From Propionibacteriaceae bacterium ZF39 (GTDB lineage: Bacteria; Actinomycetota; Actinomycetes; Propionibacteriales; Propionibacteriaceae), in NCBI GenBank assembly GCA_039565995.1, contig CP154795.1, positions 3,906,001 to 3,970,000 of the forward strand: a stretch of 64,000 bases of DNA, read 5' to 3'. Numbering within the stretch: position 1 is the stretch's first letter; each line of letters starts with the position of its first letter. Below the pieces are notes generated by a model. It saw nothing but the letters and a program-made list of their open reading frames with translations, searched no databases and was not told the origin of the DNA. The position numbers and the translations under genes were made by a program. Positions 1 to 8,304 of this stretch are shown piece by piece.

Positions 1-105
1 ATGAGCCCCTCCGATCTCTCGGTCAGAGGATAGCCCGCACGACCGACAAGTTAGCGAAGACTCCACTGGGCTTCCGAGCACCTGCCGAGGCAATACCGAA
101 GGCCG
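1..105 (+). pseudogene. possible remnant of an IS30-family transposase C-terminus
   Basis: No intact gene is present. Reading across the three + frames gives short pieces in the order expected of an IS30-type C-terminus: SDLSV in frame 1 (compare TDLSVHS), SED in frame 2 (compare AEDL), and LGFRAPAEAI in frame 3 (compare LGFRTPAEVF). The pieces lie in different frames, so if this is a transposase it is frameshifted and decayed. The match is short and made by eye. The rest of the stretch up to 260 holds nothing I recognise. Confidence 0.3.
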
Positions 106-259
106 CCAGACCGACACTTCTCGCTGGATCGTGGTCTGGGGCGGGAGTCGAGGAGTGCCTGTACGGTTTTCGAGACCTACCGCGTACGTCCCCTCGCCGG
201 AGGGCTGGCGTCTGCCCTTGTCAGCGCATTGACTGACACACCCACTCACGTTGAAAATC

Positions 260-292
260 GAAACCTGCGCCGTTGATGACGGGGCAGGTTTC
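260..292 (-). terminator. Rho-independent terminator of the SGNH hydrolase gene
   Basis: A 9-bp outer stem (GAAACCTGC with GCAGGTTTC) and a 4-bp inner stem (CCGT with ACGG), separated by a G-G mismatch, enclose a TGATG loop. On the minus strand the hairpin lies just after the stop codon at 297 and is followed by GATTTTC, a short U tract. Confidence 0.7.
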
Positions 293-296
293 TGCG

Positions 297-962
297 CTAT
301 CCGATGAGATGCCTCGACAGCTGGCCCCAGATTGCGTCGGCCCAGAGAGCGTGCCCCTTGTCGTTCGGGTGAAAGTAGTCGTCCGCGAAGGTGCTCATGT
401 AAGAGCCAAGGGACAGGGACTTCGTGACTGTGTGGATTTCAGCGACCAGGTGTCCGTGCAGGGCGGCAGCTTGGCTGATTCCCCTGTTCGCCTTCTTGGC
501 GCGGCCCTCGTAGGGCCAGTGCAGGAAGTTCGGCACTTGGCCGATCACGGAGCCTTGAGGGAGCCTGGCCGCGATCATCTTCATATCGTGAGCAAAGTCG
601 TCTGCGCTGAACCTGCGCCGCCAAGCCACGTCGTTTCCGCCGATGACGCATGTGACGAAGTCCGGCGGGGGCAGTTCGGAGAGCTTCGGGACCTGAGAGT
701 CCAGGACGTCTCTTGCTTTCGCTCCACTGACCGAGAGGTTCACGATGCCGACCGTCTTCCGGGTCGTCTCAGCGAGCCGCTTCGCAACCAAACCGACATA
801 CCCCAGTGCGGGATCGTCGACGCCTACGCCGACGCCTGCCGAGTCGCCAAGGGCGACATAGGTCAAGGTGCCCTCATGCGGCCTATTCCAGTGCTCAGAG
901 TGATCGAGTGCCTGCTGCCGGCTCTTTCGCAACGCCGTTCCCATACCTGGAGGATACCCCAC
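297..962 (-). CDS. SGNH/GDSL-type esterase or lipase
   Basis: A 221-residue hydrolase of the SGNH fold. The four blocks are visible in order: ALGDS (nucleophile Ser, about residue 40), SVSGA (Gly), IGGND (Asn), and a C-terminal FHPNDKGH carrying the catalytic Asp/His pair. There is no clear signal peptide, so it is probably cytoplasmic; the substrate cannot be told. The listed start is a GTG; an ATG six codons in (944) is an alternative and changes nothing in the fold. It is a single gene, convergent on nothing, with its own terminator at 260-292. Confidence 0.8.
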   Translation of the reverse strand: MGYPPGMGTALRKSRQQALDHSEHWNRPHEGTLTYVALGDSAGVGVGVDDPALGYVGLVAKRLAETTRKTVGIVNLSVSGAKARDVLDSQVPKLSELPPPDFVTCVIGGNDVAWRRRFSADDFAHDMKMIAARLPQGSVIGQVPNFLHWPYEGRAKKANRGISQAAALHGHLVAEIHTVTKSLSLGSYMSTFADDYFHPNDKGHALWADAIWGQLSRHLIG

Positions 963-981
963 CTGGGTATGACACGGACGG

Positions 982-1995
982 TCACTGCCTGCCCAGGTTC
1001 TCCACGATCTGCTTGAGCACTCGAATCGCGGTGACGTACTCGTCGTCAGTCACCCCGGCCGTCATCGAGCGATGTGCGCCGCCCATCGTTTCGCGGGCCT
1101 TCTGCAGGGCTTCCCCGCCCGCGTCGGTCAGCAGCAAACCACCCGGTGGACCGTCGATCAGTCCGCGCTCACGGAGATCGGCCAGGTCGGCCGCCAGATC
1201 GCGGTTCGACTCCTGGGCGTTGAACGGTTCCAGCCTGGACAGCAGCTCGCCTTCGGCCATCCCGTCCGTCGAGTCCAGGTGATTGAGCATCCACCATTGG
1301 GGCTGCGACAGGCTTTCTCCGCTGATCGCGGTACGCAGGGCGTCCCCGATTCGGCGATGGGCCTCGCCGGCCCAATATCCGATGGGCTGGCGTACCAGTT
1401 CCGCGGCCTCCGGCCCGGACTCGGAAGTCAGGCTCGCGGAAGAGTTCCGGTATCGCAGGGCCACAGCCCCGGAGCGAAACTCGCGGCGATCGACGAGTTC
1501 CAGAGGGATCCGTTCGCGGAGACCGGCGAGTAGGGTCGGTCCGTGACCGGCCAGGACGGGCTGGACCAGGAACTCGTACTCATCGATGAGTCCCAGATCA
1601 GCCAACGCCAGGGGGAGAGTCACACCTCCGACCCAGAGGCCGTGACCGGATTCCTGCTTGAGCTGCCCAACCGTCTGGGCCAGGTCACCCTGCAGTAGTT
1701 CGGCATTCCAGTCGACACTTGCCAACGTGGTCGACACGACGTACTTCTTCGCCCCGTGGATCGCCTCGGCGAACGGGATCTCCCACTCGCTCATCCAGTC
1801 GGGCCAGACGCCCGTGGCCGGTTTTCGCCACGCTGCCTCCATCATCTCGTAGGTCACCCGGCCGAACAACAGCGCATCGGCCCGCTCCATCTCGGCGGTC
1901 CAGTGGCGCATCGACTCCTCATCGGGCGGGAGTCCCGCCTCGTGATGGCAGCAGCCGTCGAGCGTGACGTTGATCGAATACCGAAGTGGCCTCAT
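982..1995 (-). CDS. DHFR-like (RibD C-terminal) domain fused to a MarR-like winged helix
   Basis: A 337-residue two-domain protein. Residues 1-180 are a dihydrofolate-reductase-like/RibD-C domain: it opens RYSINVTLDG, has LLFGRVTYEMM, and ends LLAGLRERIPLELVDRREF before a strand with ALRYR. Residues 190-337 look like a MarR-type winged helix (IGYWAGEAHRRIGDAL, then a wing-like GPPGGLLLTDAG). Each half is common alone; the fusion is not a standard architecture I know. The start was set at the ATG at 1995 because GAGAGG lies 7 nt upstream; an open frame continues to 2040 without a ribosome site. The substrate is unknown. It is divergent from the P450 gene. Confidence 0.7.
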   Translation of the reverse strand: MRPLRYSINVTLDGCCHHEAGLPPDEESMRHWTAEMERADALLFGRVTYEMMEAAWRKPATGVWPDWMSEWEIPFAEAIHGAKKYVVSTTLASVDWNAELLQGDLAQTVGQLKQESGHGLWVGGVTLPLALADLGLIDEYEFLVQPVLAGHGPTLLAGLRERIPLELVDRREFRSGAVALRYRNSSASLTSESGPEAAELVRQPIGYWAGEAHRRIGDALRTAISGESLSQPQWWMLNHLDSTDGMAEGELLSRLEPFNAQESNRDLAADLADLRERGLIDGPPGGLLLTDAGGEALQKARETMGGAHRSMTAGVTDDEYVTAIRVLKQIVENLGRQ

Positions 1996-2101
1996 CTCGA
2001 TGCCTCTCTTGGTGCGCCTTCTCCGATTATGCGCGGGCACCGCGGTCCCTGAGCTACCCCTGGGTTCACTTCATCTTGGCCGCCCCGTCACGCCTCGCAC
2101 C

Positions 2102-2107
2102 TACCCT
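2102..2107 (+). promoter_or_regulatory. -10 element of a leaderless promoter for the P450 gene
   Basis: TACCCT fits TANNNT and lies 7 nt before the ATG at 2115, the spacing expected if transcription starts at the start codon. A GAAGG just before the ATG could still act as a weak ribosome site. Confidence 0.45.
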
Positions 2108-2114
2108 CGAAGGC

Positions 2115-3356
2115 ATGAGCGCGCTGTCGACACTGCGTACATCCGGGCAAATCCTCGCCGGTTGGGGATTCATCACGTATCACGCGTGGGGGCGGCGCGA
2201 CCCGGTTGCGGACCTGTTCACCTTTCGCGGCCGGCGGAACCCGTATGCGACGTACGAGAAACTGCGCGCCCGAGGGCCCGTGTCGCGCACGACGCTGGGT
2301 GGGCTCGTCACGGTCGAGCACGATCTCTGCGGGCAGGTCCTGCGGGAACGCCGGTTCGGTGTGAGGGAAGAGCCCGGTCTGGACGGGATCGTCGACCTGT
2401 CACTCCTCGAGCTCGATCCACCGGATCACACGCGCCTGCGTCGGCTGGTCGCGCCTGCGTTTTCCCCGCGGCGGATGAAAACCCAGGAGGAACGGATCCA
2501 GCGGGTCGTCGACAGGCTGATCGACGACTTGGCCGTGCGGTTGAAGGATGGTCCGGTCGATCTGATGTCGGCGTACGCCAAGCCCCTGCCCATCGCCATG
2601 ATCGCGTCCCTGATGGGGATTCCCGATGAGGAGCTGCCCGCGCTCGGGCGGCACGGGGACGCGATCGGGGGCGTACTCGATGGAGTGCAGTCGTTCGGGC
2701 ATTTCCGTCGGGTACGCCGGGCCCGCGCCGACCTGGACACCCTGTTCCTGCAGCTGGCCGAGCGACGACGACGGGAGCCGGCCGAGGACATCGTCGGTGA
2801 CCTGGTCGTGGCGCTCGATGCGGGTGAGCTGACCGAGGCCGAGTTCCGGGCGCTGTGTTCGCTGGTGCTGGTCGCCGGGTTCGAGACGACGGTGAACCTG
2901 ATCGGGAACGCGATGGATGCGTTGATGAACCGGCCCGAGGTCTGGCGGCGACTGACCGAGAATCCGGCTCTGGTTGATGCCGTGGCGGAGGAGACCCTGC
3001 GGTGGGACTCACCGGTGCAGGCGACCAGCCGGACGGCGCGGGCGGACCTGGAGGTCAAGGGGCACGTCGTGCCCAAGGGCACCCTGATGCTCGTCCTCAT
3101 CGGTGGCGCGAATCGCGACCCGAAGGTGTTCGAGCGACCGGATGAGTTCGATATCGATCGGCCGAATGCGCACGAACACCTCGCCTTCGGGCAGGGCATT
3201 CACCACTGTGTCGGCCGGCCGTTGGCCATGCTCGAGGGCCGGATCGCGCTGCGTACGCTGGCCGAGCGGCTTCCCGAGCTCCGCCGCGCCGCTCCTTCGG
3301 AGCTTGGGACCGGGCTGATCCTGCGGGGGCGTTCGCGCCTGCCGGTCCGCATCTGA
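2115..3356 (+). CDS. cytochrome P450
   Basis: A 413-residue soluble bacterial P450. The I-helix oxygen-binding motif AGFETT, the K-helix EETLRW (ExxR) and the haem-binding FGQGIHHCVGRP are intact, with Cys365 as the thiolate ligand. The length is normal for the bacterial class, which needs ferredoxin and a ferredoxin reductase supplied elsewhere; neither is encoded nearby. The upstream open frame reaches 1986, but the ATG at 2115 is preferred because the family aligns from there and a -10 element sits 7 nt upstream. The substrate cannot be inferred. Confidence 0.92.
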   Translation: MSALSTLRTSGQILAGWGFITYHAWGRRDPVADLFTFRGRRNPYATYEKLRARGPVSRTTLGGLVTVEHDLCGQVLRERRFGVREEPGLDGIVDLSLLELDPPDHTRLRRLVAPAFSPRRMKTQEERIQRVVDRLIDDLAVRLKDGPVDLMSAYAKPLPIAMIASLMGIPDEELPALGRHGDAIGGVLDGVQSFGHFRRVRRARADLDTLFLQLAERRRREPAEDIVGDLVVALDAGELTEAEFRALCSLVLVAGFETTVNLIGNAMDALMNRPEVWRRLTENPALVDAVAEETLRWDSPVQATSRTARADLEVKGHVVPKGTLMLVLIGGANRDPKVFERPDEFDIDRPNAHEHLAFGQGIHHCVGRPLAMLEGRIALRTLAERLPELRRAAPSELGTGLILRGRSRLPVRI

Positions 3357-3428
3357 CTCAGGGCATGCCGATGGGCCCAGGGCATGGGGATGCCCTGGGC
3401 TGTCGGTCTGGTGGTGAGGCGTGCTGGG

Positions 3429-5144
3429 TCAGAAGGGTGGGGGCCCGTCGGTGGGTTCCCACGGGTCGTAGGGCAGGGTCGGTATCGCCGGACGGTCTGA
3501 TGACGGGTCACCAGGCGGCGGTGTTGGTGCTGGCGGGGGTGCCGCGGCAGACTTCGCCGAATCGGTCGCCTCGGTGGCAGCCGCTTTGAGGATGGTGTGC
3601 AGGATCACTGCGGTGGTGTCATCCGGGGCGTTCGCCACCACTGCCGGGGGCGGGGCGGTCCACGTCCCATGGGTCGAGGTCCAATAGACCCGCCCCAGCG
3701 GGGTCTTCCAGCGGAACACTCCCGGGGTCTCCTGCACCGCCCCGAACAGCCCGGACGTTTTGGCGTTGTGGGACCGCCGCGCCAACGGTCCGAAGTTGGT
3801 CGTGCACGTCGGCCCACCCGAAGCGTGGGTGATGCTGTGGTCCAGATCGATGTATTTCCCGAATGCCGATCGTTCGGAGTAGGGGAACATTTCCCGCCCG
3901 TCCCGGGTTTTCACCCGCCACACGATCTCCGCCGACGGCTTGTAGGTCGACACCGCCAGGGGTTCGGCAAGATCGATCACGGGCTGGATCTTCACCGTCC
4001 CCCGACACCCCGCCAGGATTTCTTCGAGATGGGCACGGGTGAGCGCCCCGATCCCATCGGCCCAGCCACCCCCACCCAGCTCCAGTTCCCGACCATTCAG
4101 ATGCAACACCAACGTCGCCCCATGCCGGCACCCCTTCACTGCCCGCGGAGGTTTGGACTCGGCCGCGGCCAGCGCCGGGGCGGCAGGCTCGCCGCTGGCC
4201 GGATCAGCGGCCGGAGCAGTCGACTCGGGGGCCGGGGTCGTGACGGGTTCACCATGACCGGTGAGGATTTCCCCGTCCGGGGTGACCATCGCCCCGGACG
4301 CGATCAGATCCTCGGCGAGCAGGCGCGCGGCGCGGTCCGGGTGCGCCAGATGCCCGAGGGCGATGGAGCGGAGCTCGTCCATCGATTCGGACGCCCCACC
4401 CCGCTTCAATGTCTGCGCGAGCTGGTCGAGGGTGGCCTGCAGATGCGCCGCATCGACGGCGTCCAGGTTCGCATCCATTTCGGTGATCCCCAGCGCACGT
4501 GGGTGCGGGGTGAAATCGACCATCCGCCCATCCCGGGCCTGCTGACGGTCGCGTTCGGCTTTCGGATCGAGCCGGGCCCGCATCCGCTCGACCTCTTTGC
4601 GGGTCTTCACCGGCCCCCACGCCGGCAGTTTCGGCCCGAGTTCGGAATCCAGCGTTCGGGCATGTTCCTCGGACAACCCGAAACACATCCGCGCGACCAT
4701 CCGGGCCCGCCACGCCTCGACCTGCAATGTGAGGGTCAGGTTCCACAACACCGGATGCCGATGGCGTAGGGCCAGGACGTCCCAGACCAGCTTCCAGGCC
4801 GTATCGGACGACATCCCCAACGCGGGGCCCAGCTCGTGACCGAGGAACTCCGCCACCGGCCCCGGACCCTCGAACGACGGCGGCAACAACTTCTCCCCGA
4901 ACAACACCTGCGACGCATCGTCGACATCCCCGGCCGGGTTCGGCTCCAGCGTGGAATAGGCATCGCACAACGCCGACACCAGCGCCAACTGCTCGGCCTC
5001 GGCCTTCTTCTGCCGCTGCTGGGTGGACACCAACGACTCGATCAACGTCTTCTTCGACGCTCGGAACTCGTCCGGAATCAGACTCGCCTCGAAGTTCAAC
5101 GCCGGCGTATCCGCCGGCTCACCGAACCAGTCCCGATCAGTCAT
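3429..5144 (-). CDS. DUF222/HNH endonuclease-like protein (13E12 repeat family)
   Basis: A 571-residue protein with the actinobacterial DUF222 region in the N-terminal two thirds (for example the segment with VARMCFGLSEEHA), a low-complexity Pro/Ala linker near residues 295-335, and a C-terminal HNH nuclease motif IDLDHSITH followed by NFGPLARRSHNAKT. The tail is Pro-rich. The start ATG has GAGAGGGG 6 nt upstream. A near-consensus LexA box lies 28 bp before the start, as for several 13E12 genes of M. tuberculosis, so DNA-damage induction is likely. The actual role of the family is unclear. Confidence 0.85.
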   Translation of the reverse strand: MTDRDWFGEPADTPALNFEASLIPDEFRASKKTLIESLVSTQQRQKKAEAEQLALVSALCDAYSTLEPNPAGDVDDASQVLFGEKLLPPSFEGPGPVAEFLGHELGPALGMSSDTAWKLVWDVLALRHRHPVLWNLTLTLQVEAWRARMVARMCFGLSEEHARTLDSELGPKLPAWGPVKTRKEVERMRARLDPKAERDRQQARDGRMVDFTPHPRALGITEMDANLDAVDAAHLQATLDQLAQTLKRGGASESMDELRSIALGHLAHPDRAARLLAEDLIASGAMVTPDGEILTGHGEPVTTPAPESTAPAADPASGEPAAPALAAAESKPPRAVKGCRHGATLVLHLNGRELELGGGGWADGIGALTRAHLEEILAGCRGTVKIQPVIDLAEPLAVSTYKPSAEIVWRVKTRDGREMFPYSERSAFGKYIDLDHSITHASGGPTCTTNFGPLARRSHNAKTSGLFGAVQETPGVFRWKTPLGRVYWTSTHGTWTAPPPAVVANAPDDTTAVILHTILKAAATEATDSAKSAAAPPPAPTPPPGDPSSDRPAIPTLPYDPWEPTDGPPPF

Positions 5145-5171
5145 CGACCGCCCCTCTCGACACCATCATTA

Positions 5172-5191
5172 TATCGAACATATGATCGATA
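5172..5191. promoter_or_regulatory. LexA (SOS) box
   Basis: TATCGA and TCGATA form an inverted repeat around ACATATGA. The core TCGAACATATGATCGA differs at one position from the actinobacterial SOS consensus TCGAAC-N4-GTTCGA. It stands 28 bp upstream of the DUF222/HNH start codon on the minus strand, in an AT-rich patch where a promoter would lie. Confidence 0.7.
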
Positions 5192-5405
5192 ACAAGTGGA
5201 AGTTTCCGGATTCTTCGAGCAAGAGCGCCGCGGCATCAGCAACACGGCTCCGTCTCTATGGAGAAAGCCTAGGGATGCGCACTGACACTTTTCGCCGCGC
5301 ATTGCCGCCTATTCCTATCTCTAGGGCCAAGACAAGATCAGCGAATACGACCCCATCGGATATTCACTCGCGGATGCTCCCGGCGCCGAGGATCATGGAA
5401 CCGAA

Positions 5406-5966
5406 ATGATTCTCACCGAACGCCAGCGCATCCAGCTGAGCATGATGATGACCCAGGCCCTGCGTCACCGGCCGGGGCAGTTCAACCTGACCCTTGATTC
5501 GGCGGGCTGGACCCCGATCAGCGACCTGGCCGCCGCCCTCGCCGACCGATTCGCCGGCGTCGACCCAGCCGACGCCATCGCCGAAGTCGTCGCGCTGAGC
5601 GACAAGACCCGCTACGAGATCAAAGACAACCGCATCCGGGCCACCTACGGCCACACGGTCGAGGCCGACGACTCGGGCCAGCTCACCGCCCCGCCGGCGT
5701 ACCTCTTCCACGGCACCACCCCGCAGGCGCTCCCCCACATCCGCCGCACCGGCCTGCAACCCATGAAACGCCGCCGCGTCCATCTCTCGGCGACCGACGA
5801 CACCGCCACGATCGTCGCCCGCCGCCGCACCGACAAACCCATCATCCTCAAAGTGCGCGCCGCCGAAGCTGCCCAGGCCCGCGTACGTTTCTGGGTCGCC
5901 ACCGACAGAACCTGGACCGCCGAGCCGATCGGGCCCGAGTTCCTGGAGTTCCCCGATCAGCCATGA
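5406..5966 (+). CDS. kptA: RNA 2'-phosphotransferase, Tpt1/KptA family
   Basis: A 186-residue enzyme that in eukaryotes moves the 2'-phosphate left by tRNA splicing onto NAD+. Family blocks are present: [17 protein letters not shown] (the RH.P motif), IRATYGHTV (compare RA.QGHS), LFHGT, and RRRVHLS, which together carry the Arg-His-Arg-Arg catalytic set. In bacteria the natural substrate is not settled, although the family also acts on other 2'-phosphate RNAs and on ADP-ribosylation of RNA ends. The start ATG follows a tiny ATG-GAA-CCG-AAA-TGA frame. ynfA follows after 7 bp, so they are probably co-transcribed. Confidence 0.88.
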   Translation: MILTERQRIQLSMMMTQALRHRPGQFNLTLDSAGWTPISDLAAALADRFAGVDPADAIAEVVALSDKTRYEIKDNRIRATYGHTVEADDSGQLTAPPAYLFHGTTPQALPHIRRTGLQPMKRRRVHLSATDDTATIVARRRTDKPIILKVRAAEAAQARVRFWVATDRTWTAEPIGPEFLEFPDQP

Positions 5967-5973
5967 TGGGCGC

Positions 5974-6309
5974 ATGCTGACGCTGCGTTCGATCGTCCTG
6001 TTCGTCCTGGCCGCGCTGGCCGAGATCGGGGGCGCTTGGCTGGTGTGGCAGGGCGTACGCGAACACCGCGGCTGGATCTGGATCGGCGCCGGAGTGATCG
6101 CCCTCGGCCTCTACGGCTTCGTCGCCACGCTCCAGCCGGACGCGAACTTCGGCCGGATCCTCGCGGCATACGGCGGTGTCTTCGTCGCCGGCTCCCTGCT
6201 CTGGGGCATGGTCGTCGACGGATTCCGCCCCGATCGCTGGGATGTGATCGGCGCGCTGGTGTGCCTGGTCGGCGTGGGCCTGATTATGTACGCCCCCCGG
6301 CCCGCGTGA
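5974..6309 (+). CDS. ynfA: YnfA/UPF0060 small multidrug-resistance-like membrane protein
   Basis: A 111-residue protein with four hydrophobic helices at about residues 5-25, 33-50, 62-80 and 87-105. Sequence typical of UPF0060 is seen: [34 protein letters not shown], and [20 protein letters not shown]. The family resembles SMR transporters; transport has been little tested. It follows kptA closely. Its 3' end overlaps the convergent GNAT gene by 26 bp. Confidence 0.9.
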   Translation: MLTLRSIVLFVLAALAEIGGAWLVWQGVREHRGWIWIGAGVIALGLYGFVATLQPDANFGRILAAYGGVFVAGSLLWGMVVDGFRPDRWDVIGALVCLVGVGLIMYAPRPA

Positions 6310-6766
6310 GCGCGTCACCGGTCAGGCGATAGGTCGTCCACTCGTCCATCGGCCCGGCGCCCATGGCCTGATAGAACTCGATCGCCGGGGTGTTCCAGTT
6401 GAGCACGCACCACTCAAGACGGCTATAGCCCTTCTCCACACAGATCTCCGCGAGCCCCGTCAGCAGGCGCTTCCCCAGCCCGGTCCCCCGGTGTTCGGGC
6501 AGCACGAAGAGATCCTCCAGCCACATGCCCGGGACACCCTCCCAGGTGGAGAACGTCAGGTAATACAGAGCCAGTCCCACGATCTCGCCGTCGATCTCGG
6601 CGACATTCGCGTACGCCACCGCGTCCCCGCCATCCGGGAACATCGCCTTCAGATAGCTCTCGGGCGTCCCCTTCGTCGCGTCCGGCTCCTTTTCGTAGTC
6701 GGCCAGGGCCTGCACGAGGCCCAGGATCGCCGGGATGTCGTCGGGGGTTGCTGCGCGGATTGTCAC
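6284..6766 (-). CDS. GNAT N-acetyltransferase, diamine/SSAT-like
   Basis: A 160-residue acetyltransferase. It opens [15 protein letters not shown], has YLTFSTWEG followed by [20 protein letters not shown] (acetyl-CoA binding RGTGLG) and a C-terminal [21 protein letters not shown]. That pattern is close to the spermidine/thialysine acetyltransferase group, so a polyamine or amino-acid substrate is plausible but unproven. The GTG start was chosen because GAGAGG lies 6 nt upstream and the family begins there; the open frame runs on to 6817. Confidence 0.85.
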   Translation of the reverse strand: MTIRAATPDDIPAILGLVQALADYEKEPDATKGTPESYLKAMFPDGGDAVAYANVAEIDGEIVGLALYYLTFSTWEGVPGMWLEDLFVLPEHRGTGLGKRLLTGLAEICVEKGYSRLEWCVLNWNTPAIEFYQAMGAGPMDEWTTYRLTGDALTRAGGRT

Positions 6767-6930
6767 TGGCTTCCTCTCTGTTGCCCCCGGCAGCCTAATG
6801 GAGTGACCTGATCTCAATCTTTCTCTCCGGGCCTTCCCACCGATGGTCCGGGTCGCCTACGTTGGCAGTCAAGACACTCTGTCTCGCGCGGCGCTGCGTG
6901 CCGATCGCGAGCACCGATCGGGAGGTATAA

Positions 6931-7347
6931 ATGTCCGACAACCCCGCCGCTGACGCCGTTCTGAATCTGGTCAAGCAGCAGCACGACGTCCTCGAGAAGA
7001 TGCTCAACAACGTTTCGCAGGCCGGCGAGGCTCAGCGCAAGGCCGCCATGGGCTCGCTCGAGCGTTTCCTCAGCGCCCATGAGGCAGCCGAGGAGGCCTA
7101 CCTCGAGCAGGCGACCAAGAACCTCGAGAACATGCAGGGTTGGGTCGAGAAGCTCACCGAACTCGACTACACCTCGAGCGACTTCGTCACCCGGTTCGGC
7201 GAGTTCCAGAAGGAACTCATCAACCACACCCAGACCGAGATCCAGCACACGATCCCCAAGGCCCTCCGGGACATGACCCAGGCCCAGATCGACCTGGTCC
7301 AGTCCGCCTTCGAGCGCGTCAGCGAGACCGCCGAGCCCGTCGAATGA
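6931..7347 (+). CDS. hemerythrin-like HHE-domain protein
   Basis: A 138-residue, highly helical and acidic protein. Iron-ligand-like motifs of a hemerythrin domain occur in order: QQHDVLE (about residue 18), SAHEAAEE (about 50) and NHTQTEIQH (about 99). The GGGAGG ribosome site precedes the ATG. The family binds a di-iron centre and serves in oxygen or nitrosative-stress sensing, but no enzyme partner is adjacent. Ligand spacing is loose compared with true hemerythrins, so metal binding is inferred. Confidence 0.65.
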   Translation: MSDNPAADAVLNLVKQQHDVLEKMLNNVSQAGEAQRKAAMGSLERFLSAHEAAEEAYLEQATKNLENMQGWVEKLTELDYTSSDFVTRFGEFQKELINHTQTEIQHTIPKALRDMTQAQIDLVQSAFERVSETAEPVE

Positions 7348-7365
7348 TCAGCTGCCGCGGGGTCG

Positions 7366-8124
7366 TCACGCCCACTCGATGACGACGTCGCGGCGCCACT
7401 GCGCCAGGAATCCGCTGGGGTCATCGATCCCACCACCGCGATTCCACAGGGCCTGATACAGATCGAGCGCAGGCCCGCTCAGACGCACGTCCGGGGAGTC
7501 CACCCCACCGATCACAGTGGTGGTGGGCTCCTCGCTGACGTTCAGGGTCCAGGCGGCGCCCGTGTCGGTCGTCTCGATCATGATCGTCAGAGGCTCGATC
7601 GACCGCAGCTTGCCGATCCGCTTGCGTGGGATGAATCCGCGTACGACCTCATCGATCCCGTCCGTGGCCAGCTCGGCGCTGAACCAGAGTTCCTCGCCCC
7701 CCGGCGTACGCCCCAGCCGCGCGGCCATCGCGTCGACCGCGTGAATGACCGTCTCGTGACACTGCCGACGAGCCCAGCCGACCAGCGGCGAGTCCCCCGT
7801 CCGCAGGAAGAACGGCACATCGAGATCGGCGGGCGCCGAACCGAGCGCATGCAGCACGCCGGCCCAGCCCTCGTCGAACCAGTCGAGCAGATCATCGGCC
7901 TTGCGCCCCGACTCCTCGTGCTCCTTGCCATCGCCCATCCCGCGGCCCTCGATGACATCGGTCGCCCAGCGATGCACCATGCCCTGGTGCACCACCAGGT
8001 CCCGCACCGTCCACCCCGGACACGTCGGCACCGGAGTTTCCAGACCCGCACTCATCGCATTCGATCGGAGCACCGTGCCCGCCGCGCCGAGCCCGGCACC
8101 ATAGTCCGCATAGTCCATCGCCAT
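7366..8124 (-). CDS. TIGR03083 family protein (maleylpyruvate-isomerase-like, DinB-type fold)
   Basis: A 252-residue protein with the N-terminal helix bundle of the mycothiol-dependent maleylpyruvate isomerase family: VPTCPGWTVRDLVVHQGMVHRW, then CHETVIHAVDAMAARLG, the usual metal-binding His positions. The C-terminal 90 residues form a beta-rich SCP2-like tail. Its substrate is unknown; many actinobacteria carry dozens of such paralogues. The start at 8124 has TAGCAT 6 nt upstream and is probably leaderless; an ATG two codons in is the alternative. Divergent from the TPP-riboswitch operon. Confidence 0.8.
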   Translation of the reverse strand: MAMDYADYGAGLGAAGTVLRSNAMSAGLETPVPTCPGWTVRDLVVHQGMVHRWATDVIEGRGMGDGKEHEESGRKADDLLDWFDEGWAGVLHALGSAPADLDVPFFLRTGDSPLVGWARRQCHETVIHAVDAMAARLGRTPGGEELWFSAELATDGIDEVVRGFIPRKRIGKLRSIEPLTIMIETTDTGAAWTLNVSEEPTTTVIGGVDSPDVRLSGPALDLYQALWNRGGGIDDPSGFLAQWRRDVVIEWA

Positions 8125-8130
8125 GTCGCC

Positions 8131-8136
8131 ATGCTA
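8131..8136 (-). promoter_or_regulatory. -10 element of a leaderless promoter (TIGR03083 gene)
   Basis: On the minus strand TAGCAT fits TANNNT and ends 6 nt before the ATG at 8124. Confidence 0.5.
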
Positions 8137-8148
8137 GGACGAGCGGCC

Positions 8149-8154
8149 TATAGT
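8149..8154 (+). promoter_or_regulatory. -10 element of the riboswitch-controlled ykoEDC promoter
   Basis: TATAGT, a strong -10 match, lies 7-8 nt before the first bases of the TPP aptamer, so the transcript would begin almost directly with the riboswitch. Confidence 0.6.
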
Positions 8155-8161
8155 GGCCCCA

Positions 8162-8246
8162 TCACGGGAGCCCGGAGCACCGGGCTGAGAGGAAGGTAAG
8201 TCCTTCGACCGTCGAACCTGATCCGGATCATGCCGGCGCAGGGAGG
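8162..8246 (+). promoter_or_regulatory. TPP (THI-box) riboswitch aptamer
   Basis: The conserved elements of the thiamine pyrophosphate aptamer are present in order: the P3 hairpin AGCCCGG-AGCA-CCGGGCT, the invariant CTGAGAGGA, and the P4/P5 block AACCTGATCCGGATCATG followed by CCGGCGCAGGGAGG. Only a few bases differ from the common consensus. It precedes ykoEDC, so thiamine pyrophosphate should switch the importer off. Confidence 0.95.
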
Positions 8247-8253
8247 CTCTCTT

Positions 8254-8301
8254 GCCGATCAGGGTGATCGGCGCACCCGTGCCCGGATTATCAGGGGGCA
8301 C
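8254..8301 (+). promoter_or_regulatory. riboswitch expression platform: hairpin plus ribosome-site sequestering stem
   Basis: Two stems follow the aptamer. GCCGATCA-GGG-TGATCGGC (8254-8272) is an 8-bp perfect hairpin. GTGCCC (8279-8284) pairs with GGGCAC (8296-8301), which contains the end of the AGGGGG ribosome site of ykoE, whose ATG is at 8305. No U tract follows, so control of translation initiation is more likely than termination. Confidence 0.55.
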
Positions 8302-8304
8302 ACA

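Noticed and set aside
5364-5975. 203-residue open frame on the minus strand opposite kptA
   Set aside because: Antisense shadow; kptA has full catalytic motifs.
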